A stretch of 64,000 bases of DNA from Bradyrhizobium sp. CSA112 (GCF_029051645.1 NZ_JAACFS010000003.1:466009-530008); one strand, 5' to 3'; counted from the stretch's first letter, positions 19,604 to 29,281 are shown. Notes: generated by a model from the sequence alone, not told the origin. Program-made: numbers and translations.

Positions 19604-20029
19604 CTAATGCCGCACCACCAGCACCGAGCACCTGGCGTAGCGCACGACATGACCGGCGTTGGAGCCGAGGAAATAGGTCCGCATCGCCGGCCGGTGCGAG
19701 GTCATCACAATCAGGTCGGCCTTGATCGCCGCCGCCTCTTGGAGGATCTCGTGATAGATACCACCCTGCCGCACTGCGGTGGAAATGCGCGACGCCTCGA
19801 TACCGGATTCCTTCGCCACGATGGTGAGCGCTTCCTCCGACGTCGCGCGCTGCTGGGCGTCGAAATCGGCCGGCACATATTCCGCCAGCATCACCGGCGT
19901 CATCGGCAACACGTTGAGCAGGCGCACCGAGCCGTTCCAGGTTTGCGACAGCATTGCGGCGGTCGCGATCGCCGGCTTCGCCAGTTCGGTGTCAGCCAGA
20001 TCGATCGGCACGAGAATCGACTTGAACAT
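19604..20029 (-). CDS. Universal stress protein (UspA family)
   Basis: A 141-residue single Usp domain, starting MFKSILVPIDLADTE. The motif near residue 112 (TSHRPAMRTYFLGSNAGHVV) is a variant of the ATP-binding G-x2-G-x9-G(S/T) loop: it keeps FLGSNAG but with HR in place of the first glycines, so nucleotide binding is possible rather than certain. The end ARCSVLVVRH is typical. It sits alone and the promoter is not obvious. Confidence 0.92.
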   Translation of the reverse strand: MFKSILVPIDLADTELAKPAIATAAMLSQTWNGSVRLLNVLPMTPVMLAEYVPADFDAQQRATSEEALTIVAKESGIEASRISTAVRQGGIYHEILQEAAAIKADLIVMTSHRPAMRTYFLGSNAGHVVRYARCSVLVVRH

Positions 20030-20187
20030 CTGCGCCTCCCGCCTGAGCCCGTTCGGTCCCGATTTATCAGGGCCGGGCTCTAGCCTCTTGTTTTGACGCG
20101 TTTTCTTTTACGCGAACTTGTTCTTAATTCGCTCGAAAACCGTGTCATGAAGAGCTTAGCATGGTGGGGCGGGGATGTCCGCCTGCC

Positions 20188-20742
20188 TCAGTCGTCCAGC
20201 GCCTGCTTCAGCAATTTCGGGCTGGTGAAGCGCACGAGTTTGCCGCGGCGAAACGCCACCTCGCTCCAATCGTCGATCGCAAAATCCAGGATGGCAAGGC
20301 CGGCGGTTGGCAGATTGTCCTCAAGTGACTTCTTCGCCGCTGCATCGCCGCTGCCGGCGAGCATCAAGGCCAGCTCATGCATGCCGGGATTGTGGCCGAC
20401 CAGCATCAGACGTGCGGGATCGTCGACCTCGGCCATGCGGATGATCCGCAGGAACTGCGCCGGCTCGGCGCCGTAGAGTTCGTCGATCAATTCGACCTGC
20501 GGCTGCGGCGGCCGATCCCGCACTGCATCCTTTATTGCATCGCGTGCGATCTCCCAGGTCTGCCGCGCCCGCACCGCGGTCGAAACCAGAACGGCATCGG
20601 GAAACGGCGGATGCCGGCCGATCCAGGTTCCGATGGCGGCGGCGTCCCGCCGGCCGCGCTCGTCTAGACGGCGGTCGTGGTCACGGCCCGAAGGCGCGTC
20701 GTGTTCAGTCTTGGCGTGACGCAGCAGCATCAAACGGCGCAT
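20188..20742 (-). CDS. sixA: SixA-type phosphohistidine phosphatase
   Basis: A 184-residue histidine phosphatase. The RHAKT motif near residues 8-12 provides the catalytic His9. The LDERGRRDAAAIG helix and the GHNPGM motif (second His about 117) complete the site. SixA enzymes remove phosphate from Hpt-type histidines. An Hpt protein is encoded 16 kb away in this window, but no direct link is shown. It is divergent from the FAD oxidoreductase gene. Confidence 0.88.
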   Translation of the reverse strand: MRRLMLLRHAKTEHDAPSGRDHDRRLDERGRRDAAAIGTWIGRHPPFPDAVLVSTAVRARQTWEIARDAIKDAVRDRPPQPQVELIDELYGAEPAQFLRIIRMAEVDDPARLMLVGHNPGMHELALMLAGSGDAAAKKSLEDNLPTAGLAILDFAIDDWSEVAFRRGKLVRFTSPKLLKQALDD

Positions 20743-20836
20743 TGGCGCGATCTCGATTCGGTCTTAGTCTCGACTAATCTACAAGCTCATGTCCGCGGCA
20801 AGGTGACAAGCGCTGCAGCGGTCCGTAAGAAACGCC

Positions 20837-22255
20837 ATGCTCGAGACTTTCACAAGTGCGACCAACAGCCCCTACGATGACGCGCCTTTTCGTTCGCGGC
20901 TTTCGTTCGACCTGGATGTTGACATTTGCGTGGTGGGCGCAGGACTTGCCGGTCTCACCGTGGCGCTGGAGGCCGCGCGCCTTGGCGCCAGCGTGGCCGT
21001 TCTCGAAGGCCGGCATGTCGGCTGGAACGCGTCCGGTCATCAACTCGGCACGGTCATGCCGGGCTACAGCCTTCCGATCGGCGATCTGATCGAGCGCGTC
21101 GGCCTCGACGACGCGCGCGAGCTGTGGGCGATGTCGAAGGAGGGCGCTGACTACGTTCGCGCCGCCGCCACCGAAGAGGCGATGCCGGGAATTGCGCTGA
21201 CCGAAGGCGCGCTGGAGGTCTCCAACGTCGACGTCGGCGAAATGCTGATCAGCCGGCTGCAGACGCTGAGCGAGGATTTCGAAACCGAAGTCGAGGGATG
21301 GCAGCTCGATCGCGTTCGCGATCAGCTCGGGACGGCACGCTATTTCCACGGCATCTATTATCCGCGCGCGTTCCAGATCGACGGCCGCAAATACATCCAC
21401 GGCCTTGCCGTACTGGCGAGGCGGGCGGGCGCGCGCATCTTCGAGGATACTCCCGTCGTCAGCATCGATTCGTCAGGCATTCGCAAGCGTATCGTGACGC
21501 CGTCGGCGCGGCTGCGCGCCTCGCATATCGTGCTGACCGGCAACGTTCATCTCGGCACTCCGTTGCGCCGCCTGTCCGAGACGTTGCTGCCGGTCTGGCG
21601 CTATGCCGCGGTGACCGAACCGCTCGGCGACCGTCTTGGCGAGATCCTCGCCTTCAAGGGGTCGGTCGTCGACAGCGACGGCATCGATCATTTTCGGATC
21701 GTGGATGGCGACCGGCTGATGTGGGCGAGCCCGGAGACCACCTGGGACGCGCGGCCGCGCCGCTTCGGCCCTGTCATTCAACGCCGCATCGCCACCATCT
21801 TTCCCCAACTCGGCAAGGTGCCGATCGCTGACGTGTTCGGCGGCGCAGTCGGGGTGACCGTGCACGGCATGCCGCAGATCGGCCAATTGCGCAAAGGGCT
21901 GTGGGTCGCCAGCGGCTTCGGCCGCCAGGGGCTGAACACCTCGGCAATGGCAGGGCAGGTCATCGCGCGCAGCATCCTGTGGGGCGAGGACCGCTGGAAA
22001 CTGTTCTCGCCGTTCGAACTGGTCTGGGCAGGCGGCGTCACCGGCCGCGTCGCCGGCCATCTGATCGGCCTGTGGGGGCGGGGCCATTCCGCCGCGGCGG
22101 GCGCGCTGGCCCGCTACCGCGAAGGCGCTCGTGTCCGGGAGCGCGTTCGCGAGGCGCGATTGGCGGAAGCCAACCGGCAGGCCGGAACCAGGCCGCCACG
22201 CCGTCCGCCGGGCGAGCCGCGGCCGGTACGTCCACAGCCGCCGCGGTCGGCATAG
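20837..22255 (+). CDS. FAD-dependent oxidoreductase (DAO family)
   Basis: A 472-residue flavoprotein with the dinucleotide motif VVGAGLAGL at 32-40, a second FAD segment WNASGHQLGTVMPGY (about 64-78) and the C-terminal WVASGFGRQGLNTSAMAG (about 356-373). It resembles glycine oxidase and gamma-glutamylputrescine oxidase types that oxidise amines. The substrate is unknown. The last 50 residues are rich in Arg and Pro and probably disordered. Confidence 0.85.
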   Translation: MLETFTSATNSPYDDAPFRSRLSFDLDVDICVVGAGLAGLTVALEAARLGASVAVLEGRHVGWNASGHQLGTVMPGYSLPIGDLIERVGLDDARELWAMSKEGADYVRAAATEEAMPGIALTEGALEVSNVDVGEMLISRLQTLSEDFETEVEGWQLDRVRDQLGTARYFHGIYYPRAFQIDGRKYIHGLAVLARRAGARIFEDTPVVSIDSSGIRKRIVTPSARLRASHIVLTGNVHLGTPLRRLSETLLPVWRYAAVTEPLGDRLGEILAFKGSVVDSDGIDHFRIVDGDRLMWASPETTWDARPRRFGPVIQRRIATIFPQLGKVPIADVFGGAVGVTVHGMPQIGQLRKGLWVASGFGRQGLNTSAMAGQVIARSILWGEDRWKLFSPFELVWAGGVTGRVAGHLIGLWGRGHSAAAGALARYREGARVRERVREARLAEANRQAGTRPPRRPPGEPRPVRPQPPRSA

Positions 22256-22387
22256 GCGCAGAATGGCGGGGGGCCCGTCCCTGGCTCGCAGGAAAGTGAG
22301 AAAATCCGGAACGGATCCGTGTAACGTCGGCGCTCGTGGGCCGTACTTGATGGCGAAACGTTACGCCCGCCTCGCACGGAGATTTCC

Positions 22388-22888
22388 ATGATCGAACGCC
22401 GTATCCTGCTCGCATCCGTAGCCGGCCTGTTTGGCCTGGCCGCTTTCCGCTGGTTGCGCGCCTCGCCGGCGCAAGCGGCCGAGAAATTCGAGGTGGAAAA
22501 GACCGACGCCGAATGGCGCGCCCAGCTCACGCCCCAGCAGTATGAAATCCTGCGCAAGCACGGCACCGAGCGGCCCGGCTCGAGCCCGCTCCTGAAAGAA
22601 AAGCGCAAGGGCATCTATGCCTGCGCCGGATGCGACCTGCCGCTGTTCTCCTCTGATACCAAATACGATAGCGGCACTGGTTGGCCGAGCTTCTGGAAGC
22701 CGCTCGACAATGCCCTTGGTGAAACCAAGGACACGACGTTCGGGATGACGCGCACGGAAGTCCACTGCCGCCGCTGCGGTGGACATATGGGTCACGTCTT
22801 CGACGACGGGCCGAAGCCGACCGGCTTGCGCTATTGCATCGACGGGTTTGGGCTGGTGTTTCACCCGTCCGGGCCACAGGCTTCGTAA
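22388..22888 (+). CDS. msrB: Exported methionine-R-sulfoxide reductase MsrB
   Basis: A 166-residue protein. Zinc ligands are C79-x2-C82 and C127-x2-C130, and the catalytic Cys150 lies in [22 protein letters not shown] is the substrate pocket motif. Residues 1-30 form a signal peptide with a twin-Arg ([12 protein letters not shown]) and an ASPAQA cleavage site, so it probably repairs methionine in the periplasm, perhaps through Tat. Most MsrB enzymes are cytoplasmic. A strong terminator follows. Confidence 0.93.
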   Translation: MIERRILLASVAGLFGLAAFRWLRASPAQAAEKFEVEKTDAEWRAQLTPQQYEILRKHGTERPGSSPLLKEKRKGIYACAGCDLPLFSSDTKYDSGTGWPSFWKPLDNALGETKDTTFGMTRTEVHCRRCGGHMGHVFDDGPKPTGLRYCIDGFGLVFHPSGPQAS

Positions 22889-22926
22889 CGGCATCGCTCG
22901 GCAATTGTTGCCCGCCCGGCAAATGT

Positions 22927-22954
22927 GCCCCGGTCTTCGGATCGGGGCTTTTTT
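22927..22954 (+). terminator. Rho-independent terminator after msrB
   Basis: A 9-bp stem from GCCCCGGTC to GATCGGGGC closed by a TTCG tetraloop, followed by six T. It separates msrB from the flagellar promoter. Confidence 0.93.
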
Positions 22955-22987
22955 CTTAAGTATTTGATTTCCATTGATTTTATAGTT

Positions 22988-23002
22988 TGGCACAACGCTT
23001 GC
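22988..23002 (+). promoter_or_regulatory. Sigma-54 promoter of flgE
   Basis: TGGCAC-AACGC-TTGC matches the RpoN consensus TGGCAC-N5-TTGC exactly, with the invariant GG and GC ten bases apart. It lies 73 bp before the flgE ATG. Hook genes of Caulobacter are sigma-54 dependent, which supports the call. Confidence 0.88.
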
Positions 23003-23075
23003 GACATGTTCTCCCGACGCGGCCTCGGTTTCCCTGGAACGGCGAGCCGCCCGGATCGAATTTGGAGAACATGTC

Positions 23076-24893
23076 ATGGGTATCTTCGGCGCACTCACCA
23101 CCGCGGTCGGCGGCCTCCGCGCCAACTCCTACGCGCTGGAAAACGTCTCGGGCAACATCGCCAACTCGCAGACCACAGCGTTCAAGCGCGTCGACACCTC
23201 CTTCCTCGATCTGATTCCGCAGACCTCAGCGACCGCGCAACTCGCCGGCGGCGTGACCACGCAATCCCGCTCCACCAACTCGGTGCAGGGCGACGTGCAG
23301 ACGGCTTCGGTTGCGACCTTCATGGCGATCAACGGCAACGGCTTTTTTGCGGTGCAAAAGCCCGGCAACTTCACCGACGGCACGCCGGTGTTCGACGGTG
23401 TCGACCGCTACACCCGCCGCGGCGACTTCCAACTCGACAAGAGCGGCTATCTCGTCAATGGCGCCGGCTATTATCTGCAGGGCGTGCCGATCGACCCGAC
23501 CACCGGCAACCCTTCCGGCAGTTCGCCGCAGGTTCTCCGATTCCAGAACGACTTCTTGCCGGCGCAGCAAACCACCAGGATCGACTATCGCGCCAACCTC
23601 GCCAGCTATCCGTTGACGACCAAGCACGACGTTTCCGTTCCCGGATCGGAATTGATCGCGCCGGGATCATACAGCGCCGGACATAATCCGCTGGCACTCG
23701 GAACGCCTATGGCGCCCTATACCGATGCCTCCAGAAGCGGCACCACTCAGAACAACAAAGCGACGCCGTCGGTTGCAAACACGGCCGCGACCCTGCTTAG
23801 CGGTGCGGCCGGCACCAACTCGATCTCCTCCAACTTCGTCGCGGGCGACACAATCACGGTCAACGGCCAAACCCTCACCTTCATGGCGTCGGGCACCGCC
23901 GTCGGCCCCAACCAGATCAACGTCGACGACAGCATCGGAACCTTGCTGGGCAAGATTGACGTGCTCCAGGGAACGTCAGCCCCGAACACGGCCACGATCA
24001 ACTCCGGCTCGATCACGCTGCATTCCGGCACCTCCTTCAATCTCTCGGTCTCGAGTTCAAACACCACAGCTTGGGCCGCGCTCGGCTTTACCGGCACCGT
24101 GACGGCGACGCGCGGCGGCGGCGGCGGCGTCGGCACTGGTCAGGTCGTCGGCAACGACAACTCGACGTTCCTCGCCGAATCGATAGCGGGTGGTGCGGTC
24201 ACGACCTACGACGTCTCGGGCGCTCCGGTGAACCTGCAGTTCCGCTGGGCCAAGGTCGACAGCGCCGCGCTTGGCGCGGGCCATACCGACACCTGGAACC
24301 TGTTCTACCAGGTCAATCCCAACGCAACCGGCACCCAGGTTGCGTGGCAGAACGTCAACACCAATTTCACCTTCTCTGCCTCAGGTCAGATGACGCCGGC
24401 GGTACCGAACATCGAGCTCACCAATGCCGTCGTCAACGGCGTCGCGCTGGGCAGTCCCGTCATCAACTTCGGTACCGGCGGTGTTACCCAATTCGCGGAT
24501 GCCAATGGCAACGTGCAGGTCAACCAGATCCAGCAGGACGGCTTCCCCGCCGGCCAGTTGCAGTCGGTCGGCGTCGGCACCAACGGCCGAATCGTCGGCA
24601 ACTATTCCAATGGCCGCAATCTCGACCTCGCTGAAATTTCGGTCGCGACCTTCAACGGCACCAATTTCCTCAAGCGCGTCAACGGCGGCGCATTCGAGGT
24701 CACCGACGCATCCGGACAGGCGCTATTCGGCAAGGCCGGAACCATCGTCGGTTCGTCCCTGGAGGGATCCAACACCGACATCGCCGACGAGTTCACCAAG
24801 CTGATCGTCACCCAGCAGGCTTACTCGGCCAATACCAAGGTGATCACCACTTCCAACACGATGGTGCAGGATCTCCTGAACGTGCTGCGCTGA
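23076..24893 (+). CDS. flgE: Flagellar hook protein FlgE
   Basis: A 605-residue protein, much longer than Salmonella FlgE (about 400). The N-terminal rod-type segment (GIFGALTTAVGGLRANSYAL, ENVSGNIANSQTTAFKR) and the C-terminal end (TQQAYSANTKVITTSNTM) are the axial coiled-coil parts. The middle contains a module at residues 240-344 that recurs in FlgL. FlgE subunits build the flexible hook outside the cell and are exported through the flagellar type III system. It is the first gene after a sigma-54 promoter and is followed by flgK and flgL. Confidence 0.95.
   Translation: MGIFGALTTAVGGLRANSYALENVSGNIANSQTTAFKRVDTSFLDLIPQTSATAQLAGGVTTQSRSTNSVQGDVQTASVATFMAINGNGFFAVQKPGNFTDGTPVFDGVDRYTRRGDFQLDKSGYLVNGAGYYLQGVPIDPTTGNPSGSSPQVLRFQNDFLPAQQTTRIDYRANLASYPLTTKHDVSVPGSELIAPGSYSAGHNPLALGTPMAPYTDASRSGTTQNNKATPSVANTAATLLSGAAGTNSISSNFVAGDTITVNGQTLTFMASGTAVGPNQINVDDSIGTLLGKIDVLQGTSAPNTATINSGSITLHSGTSFNLSVSSSNTTAWAALGFTGTVTATRGGGGGVGTGQVVGNDNSTFLAESIAGGAVTTYDVSGAPVNLQFRWAKVDSAALGAGHTDTWNLFYQVNPNATGTQVAWQNVNTNFTFSASGQMTPAVPNIELTNAVVNGVALGSPVINFGTGGVTQFADANGNVQVNQIQQDGFPAGQLQSVGVGTNGRIVGNYSNGRNLDLAEISVATFNGTNFLKRVNGGAFEVTDASGQALFGKAGTIVGSSLEGSNTDIADEFTKLIVTQQAYSANTKVITTSNTMVQDLLNVLR
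23793..24107 (+). repeat. Module shared with FlgL (copy in flgE)
   Basis: Codons 240-344 of flgE encode LLSGAAGTNS, AGDTITVNGQTLTF, a LLGKID step and SVSSSNTTAWAALGFTG. The same order and many identical codons occur in flgL at 27846-28148. The copy is part of the coding frame, probably a surface-exposed domain. Confidence 0.85.
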
Positions 24894-24940
24894 TTGCGCG
24901 ACGAGCCGTTCGCGATGCGTCTTGAGATGGGCAATCAGTC

Positions 24941-26821
24941 ATGGGTTTGAGTCAAGCTCTCTCCACCGCAATGTCCGGCCTGCGCGCGACGCAAGCCGCA
25001 ATCGCGCTGGTCGGATCGAACGTCGCCAACGCCGAAACGCCTGGTTACGTCAGGAAGTCGATCATCCAGTCCGCCGGCGTGACCGGCGACTACGGCTCGA
25101 GCGTTCTGCTCCACGGCGTCGACCGGCAGCTCGATCAATATCTGCAGGCCCAATTGCGCACGGAAACTTCCGGCGCGGCCTACGCCGATATCCGTTCGAC
25201 TTTCCTCGCCAATCTGCAGAATGTCTACGGGAATCCGGCTGAAACCGGCACCATCGAGGATTCGTTCAACAAGCTCCTGACGGCCTTCCAGGGCTTGTCG
25301 ACCAGCCCGGATTCGCAGTCGGCGCGGATCAGCGCCGTCAGCGCCGCGCAAACGATGGCGCAGACGCTCAATGCGGCGACGCAGGGGATTCAGAGCCTTC
25401 GCGCCAACGCCGAGATGGGCATCAACGATTCCATCACCACTGCCAACAACGCGATGGCCCAGATCGCGTTCATCAACAACCAGCTCCAGAACAACGGCAA
25501 GACGGACGCCGCGACGGCCTCGCTGCTCGACCAGCGCGATCAGTACATCACTCAACTGTCGAGCCTGATGGACATCAGAACGGTCGTCAACGACCTCAAC
25601 CAGGTGACGGTATTCACGAACTCCGGCGTGCAACTGGTCGGCACCGAGGCTGCGCAGCTAAGCTTCAATCCGCAGGGCACGATGACGCCCAACACGCTGT
25701 ACAGCTCCGACCCGACCAAGAACAACGTCGGCACCATCGCCATCAATTTCCCGCACGGCGGCAGCTACGATCTGGTATCGACCAACTCGATCCGTTCGGG
25801 CAAGATCGCGGCCTATCTCGAACTGCGCGACAACACGCTGGTGAAGGCGCAGGCGCAGATCGACCAGTTCGCGGCGTCGATGTCGAGCGCACTGTCAGAC
25901 AAGACGACCGCAGGCGTCGCCGCTCCCGCGTCGGTCCTGCCGCAGGCCGGTTATGACCTCGATCTCACGGGATTGCAGTCGGGCAACGTCATTAACGTCA
26001 GCTACAAGGATAACACCACCGGCGTTACGCATAATCTCTCGATCGTGCGTGTCGACGATCCGAGCGTGCTGCCGCTGAGCAATACCACAACGCTCGATCC
26101 GAACGATGAAGTGCTCGGCATCAATTTTTCCGGCGGCATGGCTTCGGTGGTTACCCAGCTCAACGCCGCGCTCGGGTCGGCCGATCTGCAGTTTTCGAAT
26201 CCTTCCGGCTCTACGCTGCGCGTTCTGGATGACGGCGCGCCGAATCGCTCGGATGTGCTGGCCGCGTCGGTCACCACGACCATGTCTTCGCTCACCAGCG
26301 GCAACCCACAGCTTCCGCTATTCACGGACAATGGCGGCCTCTTTTCCGGTGCGATCACCGCCAACGGTTCGCAGCAAATCGGTCTCGCCGGCCGCATCAG
26401 CGTCAATCTCGGGCTTCTCGGCGATCCCTCGCGCACTATCGTATTCTCCACCAGCCCGTTGACGGCCGCTGGCGACACCACACGCTCCGACTTCATTCTC
26501 AAGCAACTGCAGACGGGGAACTATCGCTATTCGCCGCAGACCGGCATCGGGACCACCGGCGCTCCGTTCACCGGCACGCTGACTAACTTCGCCAAGCAGT
26601 TCATCAGCCAGCAGGGCGAAGCCGCGACCGCCGCCAAGCAGCTCGCCGACGGTCAGTCCGTGGTGCTGAATACCCTGCAGAAGAAGGTGACAGACGCATC
26701 GGGCGTCAATATCGACGACGAGATGGCGCATCTGCTCGCGCTGCAGAATGCGTACTCTGCCAACGCGCGCGTAATGTCGTCCATCAAGCAGATGTACGAC
26801 ACGCTGATCCAGGCCATGTGA
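24941..26821 (+). CDS. flgK: Hook-associated protein 1 FlgK
   Basis: A 626-residue protein. The N-terminus MGLSQALSTAMSGLRATQAA and the segment SNVANAETPGYVRK are the conserved axial motif. The C-terminus (DEMAHLLALQNAYSANARVMSSIKQM) pairs with it. FlgK forms the first layer of the hook-filament junction after export. The gene starts 47 bp after flgE and ends 7 bp before flgL, so the three form one transcription unit. Confidence 0.95.
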   Translation: MGLSQALSTAMSGLRATQAAIALVGSNVANAETPGYVRKSIIQSAGVTGDYGSSVLLHGVDRQLDQYLQAQLRTETSGAAYADIRSTFLANLQNVYGNPAETGTIEDSFNKLLTAFQGLSTSPDSQSARISAVSAAQTMAQTLNAATQGIQSLRANAEMGINDSITTANNAMAQIAFINNQLQNNGKTDAATASLLDQRDQYITQLSSLMDIRTVVNDLNQVTVFTNSGVQLVGTEAAQLSFNPQGTMTPNTLYSSDPTKNNVGTIAINFPHGGSYDLVSTNSIRSGKIAAYLELRDNTLVKAQAQIDQFAASMSSALSDKTTAGVAAPASVLPQAGYDLDLTGLQSGNVINVSYKDNTTGVTHNLSIVRVDDPSVLPLSNTTTLDPNDEVLGINFSGGMASVVTQLNAALGSADLQFSNPSGSTLRVLDDGAPNRSDVLAASVTTTMSSLTSGNPQLPLFTDNGGLFSGAITANGSQQIGLAGRISVNLGLLGDPSRTIVFSTSPLTAAGDTTRSDFILKQLQTGNYRYSPQTGIGTTGAPFTGTLTNFAKQFISQQGEAATAAKQLADGQSVVLNTLQKKVTDASGVNIDDEMAHLLALQNAYSANARVMSSIKQMYDTLIQAM

Positions 26822-26828
26822 GGGTATC

Positions 26829-28706
26829 ATGTCGATCGATGGCGTTAGCGGCAGAACATCCTACATCGGGACCTCGATCCTCAACATCCGCAAGCAACTC
26901 GATGATCTGACGCAGCAGCTTGCCAGCGGCCGGGTCTCGACGACTTATGCAGGGCAGGGCGCCAACCGCGGCTTTGCGCTGAGTTTGCGCGCGCAGGTCA
27001 GCAGCATCGACGCGTTCAAGGACACCGCAACCAACGTCAATACCAGGCTCAACGTCGTTAACCTTGCGCTGCAGGGATTGGCCGACATCGGCACGTCGGT
27101 AAAGAAAGCGGCCGGTACGTCGACCATCGTGCTCAACGACAACGGTCAAACCTCCGGCCAGATCACGGCACAGGCGGCGTTCTCGAATGCGGTGTCGCTG
27201 CTCAACAGCCAGACCGGCGACCGCTATCTGTTTTCCGGCCGCACGACCGACACGTCCGCGACGGTGCCGGCCGACGTCATGCTCGACGGCGTGGGAACGC
27301 AGGCCGGCTTGAAGCAACTGATCAACGAACGCCGCCAGGCCGATCAGGGTGTCGCCAACATGGCGCATCTGACGGTCTCGTCGCCGCCGTTGACGACAAC
27401 CGTGACCAGCCTGGCCGAGGATGGTTCATCGTTCGGGTTGAAGCTCGGTTCGATCAGTTCGTCGCTGACAGGAGCGACTGTGACGCAGCCAACCGGCGCG
27501 CCGCCGGCCGCTACCGTCGATCTCGGCGCCGTCAATCCGAATAGTGGCGACAAGATCACGTTCAACTTCAACCTGCCGGACGGCACTACCGAGTCGATCG
27601 CGCTGACCGCGACGACCACGAACCCGCCGCCGACCGGCTCGTTCCTGATCGGCGTCGATACGGTTGCGACCACTGCGAACCTGCAGGCCGCATTGACGTC
27701 TTCGATCCAAACGCTGAGCGACACGTCACTGGTGGCCGCGTCCGCGATCGCGGCGTCCGAAAACTTCTTCAGCCCGTCCGCGACCGTCACGGGGACTGCG
27801 GTCAACAATCAGGCCACGGTACCAGGGCCGATCACCGGCGCTACGCTGCTCTCGGGCGCGGCGGGAACGGATTCGCTGGCCGCGAGCTTTGCGGCGGGCG
27901 ATACGATTACGGTCAACGGCACGCCGATCACCTTCGTTGCTTCAGGTGCGACCGGCAACCAGCTCAACATCACCGACAGCGTGCAGACCTTGCTGGCAAA
28001 GATCGATTCGATCACCGGCACCGGTACGCCATCGACCGTCACCGGCGGCGCAATAGCATTGCACGGCGCTGACGGCGAGAGCCTGACGGTTTCCAGTTCG
28101 AACGCAACCGCGTTCGCGGCGCTGGGCTTTAGCGCCACGGCGAGCGCAAATGCGGCGCCGTTGCGCGTCAACGGCCCGCCGTTTGCCACGGCCACCAATC
28201 TGATCGGCGGCACATCCGCCAACACCGTCTCGTGGTACACCGGCGAAGTCGGTACCGATCCGGCGCGCGGCACCGCGATCGCGCGCATCGACCAGTCCAT
28301 CACGGTGCAATATGGCGCGCGTGCCAACGAGCAGGCGTTGCGCTATCAGTTGCAGAACATCGCGGTGTATTCCGCCGTCACGACCAATGCCGCCGATCCG
28401 AACTCAAAAGCGCAGGTGAACGCGCTGCAGCAGCGGATTTCGGCAAACCTGGCGCCGCAGAGCGGCCAGCAATCGATTCAGGACATGCAGGCGGAGTTCG
28501 CCGGCGCGCAGAACGCAATCAAGGCTTCGAGCGATCGCCAGACCCAGCTCAAGGGGATGGCGCAGACCATGCTCGACCAGATCGAGGGCATCAATCAGGA
28601 CGAGGTGGCGACCAAGATCCTGGCGCTGCAGACCAGTCTGCAGGCCTCGTATCAAACGACCTCGATGCTCTACCAGACCACGCTGACCAAGTTCCTGCCG
28701 ATCTGA
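26829..28706 (+). CDS. flgL: Hook-associated protein 3 FlgL (enlarged)
   Basis: A 625-residue protein, about twice the length of enterobacterial FlgL (about 317). The flagellin-like N-terminus (QLDDLTQQLASGRVSTTYA, then a long helix) and the C-terminus (MTMLYQTT-type end, LYQTTLTKFLPI) are kept. The extra length is in the middle and includes the module at 340-440 also found in FlgE. FlgL is the second junction protein that caps the hook for flagellin assembly. A strong bidirectional terminator follows. Confidence 0.92.
   Translation: MSIDGVSGRTSYIGTSILNIRKQLDDLTQQLASGRVSTTYAGQGANRGFALSLRAQVSSIDAFKDTATNVNTRLNVVNLALQGLADIGTSVKKAAGTSTIVLNDNGQTSGQITAQAAFSNAVSLLNSQTGDRYLFSGRTTDTSATVPADVMLDGVGTQAGLKQLINERRQADQGVANMAHLTVSSPPLTTTVTSLAEDGSSFGLKLGSISSSLTGATVTQPTGAPPAATVDLGAVNPNSGDKITFNFNLPDGTTESIALTATTTNPPPTGSFLIGVDTVATTANLQAALTSSIQTLSDTSLVAASAIAASENFFSPSATVTGTAVNNQATVPGPITGATLLSGAAGTDSLAASFAAGDTITVNGTPITFVASGATGNQLNITDSVQTLLAKIDSITGTGTPSTVTGGAIALHGADGESLTVSSSNATAFAALGFSATASANAAPLRVNGPPFATATNLIGGTSANTVSWYTGEVGTDPARGTAIARIDQSITVQYGARANEQALRYQLQNIAVYSAVTTNAADPNSKAQVNALQQRISANLAPQSGQQSIQDMQAEFAGAQNAIKASSDRQTQLKGMAQTMLDQIEGINQDEVATKILALQTSLQASYQTTSMLYQTTLTKFLPI
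27846..28148 (+). repeat. Module shared with FlgE (copy in flgL)
   Basis: Codons 340-440 encode LLSGAAGTDS, AGDTITVNGTPITF, a LLAKID step and TVSSSNATAFAALGFSA, parallel to flgE residues 240-344. The DNA is also similar, for example GCGGGCGA followed by ACGGTCAACGGC in both. Confidence 0.85.
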
Positions 28707-28738
28707 CGATCGGCAATTTGCGCGTTGATCGAAATGCG

Positions 28739-28765
28739 AAAAGGCCTCCTTGCGGAGGCCTTTTT
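28739..28765. terminator. Bidirectional terminator between flgL and flbT
   Basis: AAAAGGCCTCC-TTGC-GGAGGCCTTTTT forms an 11-bp stem with A and T runs on both sides. It lies between the convergent flgL and flbT genes and can serve both. Confidence 0.93.
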
Positions 28766-28784
28766 CTTTTGAGCGATGCGGTGG

Positions 28785-29210
28785 CTATGCGGATTTGCGA
28801 TCAGCCTCGGGAGACAGCAACTTACGGGCGCTGTCTAGGATCTGCTCTTCGTGGGCGATCAGTTTCTTCGCTTCTTTCAGCGCGTGGTAGAGGTCGCCAT
28901 TGAGAATGTAGTTGTTGATCCCTTCGATGAATGGCCATGCACTCGGCATCGCGGTCAGGATATCGCGCACGAGGCTGAAATAGGTCGGATGGTGCGCCAT
29001 CGGATCCGGTGACAGGTACATGAGCTGCGCGGCGAGATAGACCAGCTTGGCCGGCGTATCGGCGGTCTCAGGGGTGAGGATGTCCTTCTCACGCAGGATT
29101 GGAATCCTGTCGCCGTCGATCAGCAGCCGGGCGCGTTGATCGGTGTTGGTGACCACACAGGCGCCGATGATGATTCGCTCGTGCGGTTTGAGCTCGACTT
29201 TCAAGGCCAT
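28785..29210 (-). CDS. flbT: Flagellin translation repressor FlbT
   Basis: A 141-residue protein. The start at 29210 (MALKVELKPHERIIIG) opens the conserved FlbT sequence; LLIDGDRIPILREKDIL and the helix near 85-110 fit the family. In Caulobacter FlbT binds flagellin mRNA and promotes its decay when the hook is incomplete. The partner flaF is 560 bp away on the other strand, and a flagellin relic lies between them. A TTAACCAT motif is 72 bp upstream. Confidence 0.93.
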   Translation of the reverse strand: MALKVELKPHERIIIGACVVTNTDQRARLLIDGDRIPILREKDILTPETADTPAKLVYLAAQLMYLSPDPMAHHPTYFSLVRDILTAMPSAWPFIEGINNYILNGDLYHALKEAKKLIAHEEQILDSARKLLSPEADRKSA

Positions 29211-29281
29211 GCCTGTTCTCCGTTTGACGCTTTTCGCGCGTTGTCGGTTGCCCGCCGGCAGATTCGGCATCCTTCCTGATG

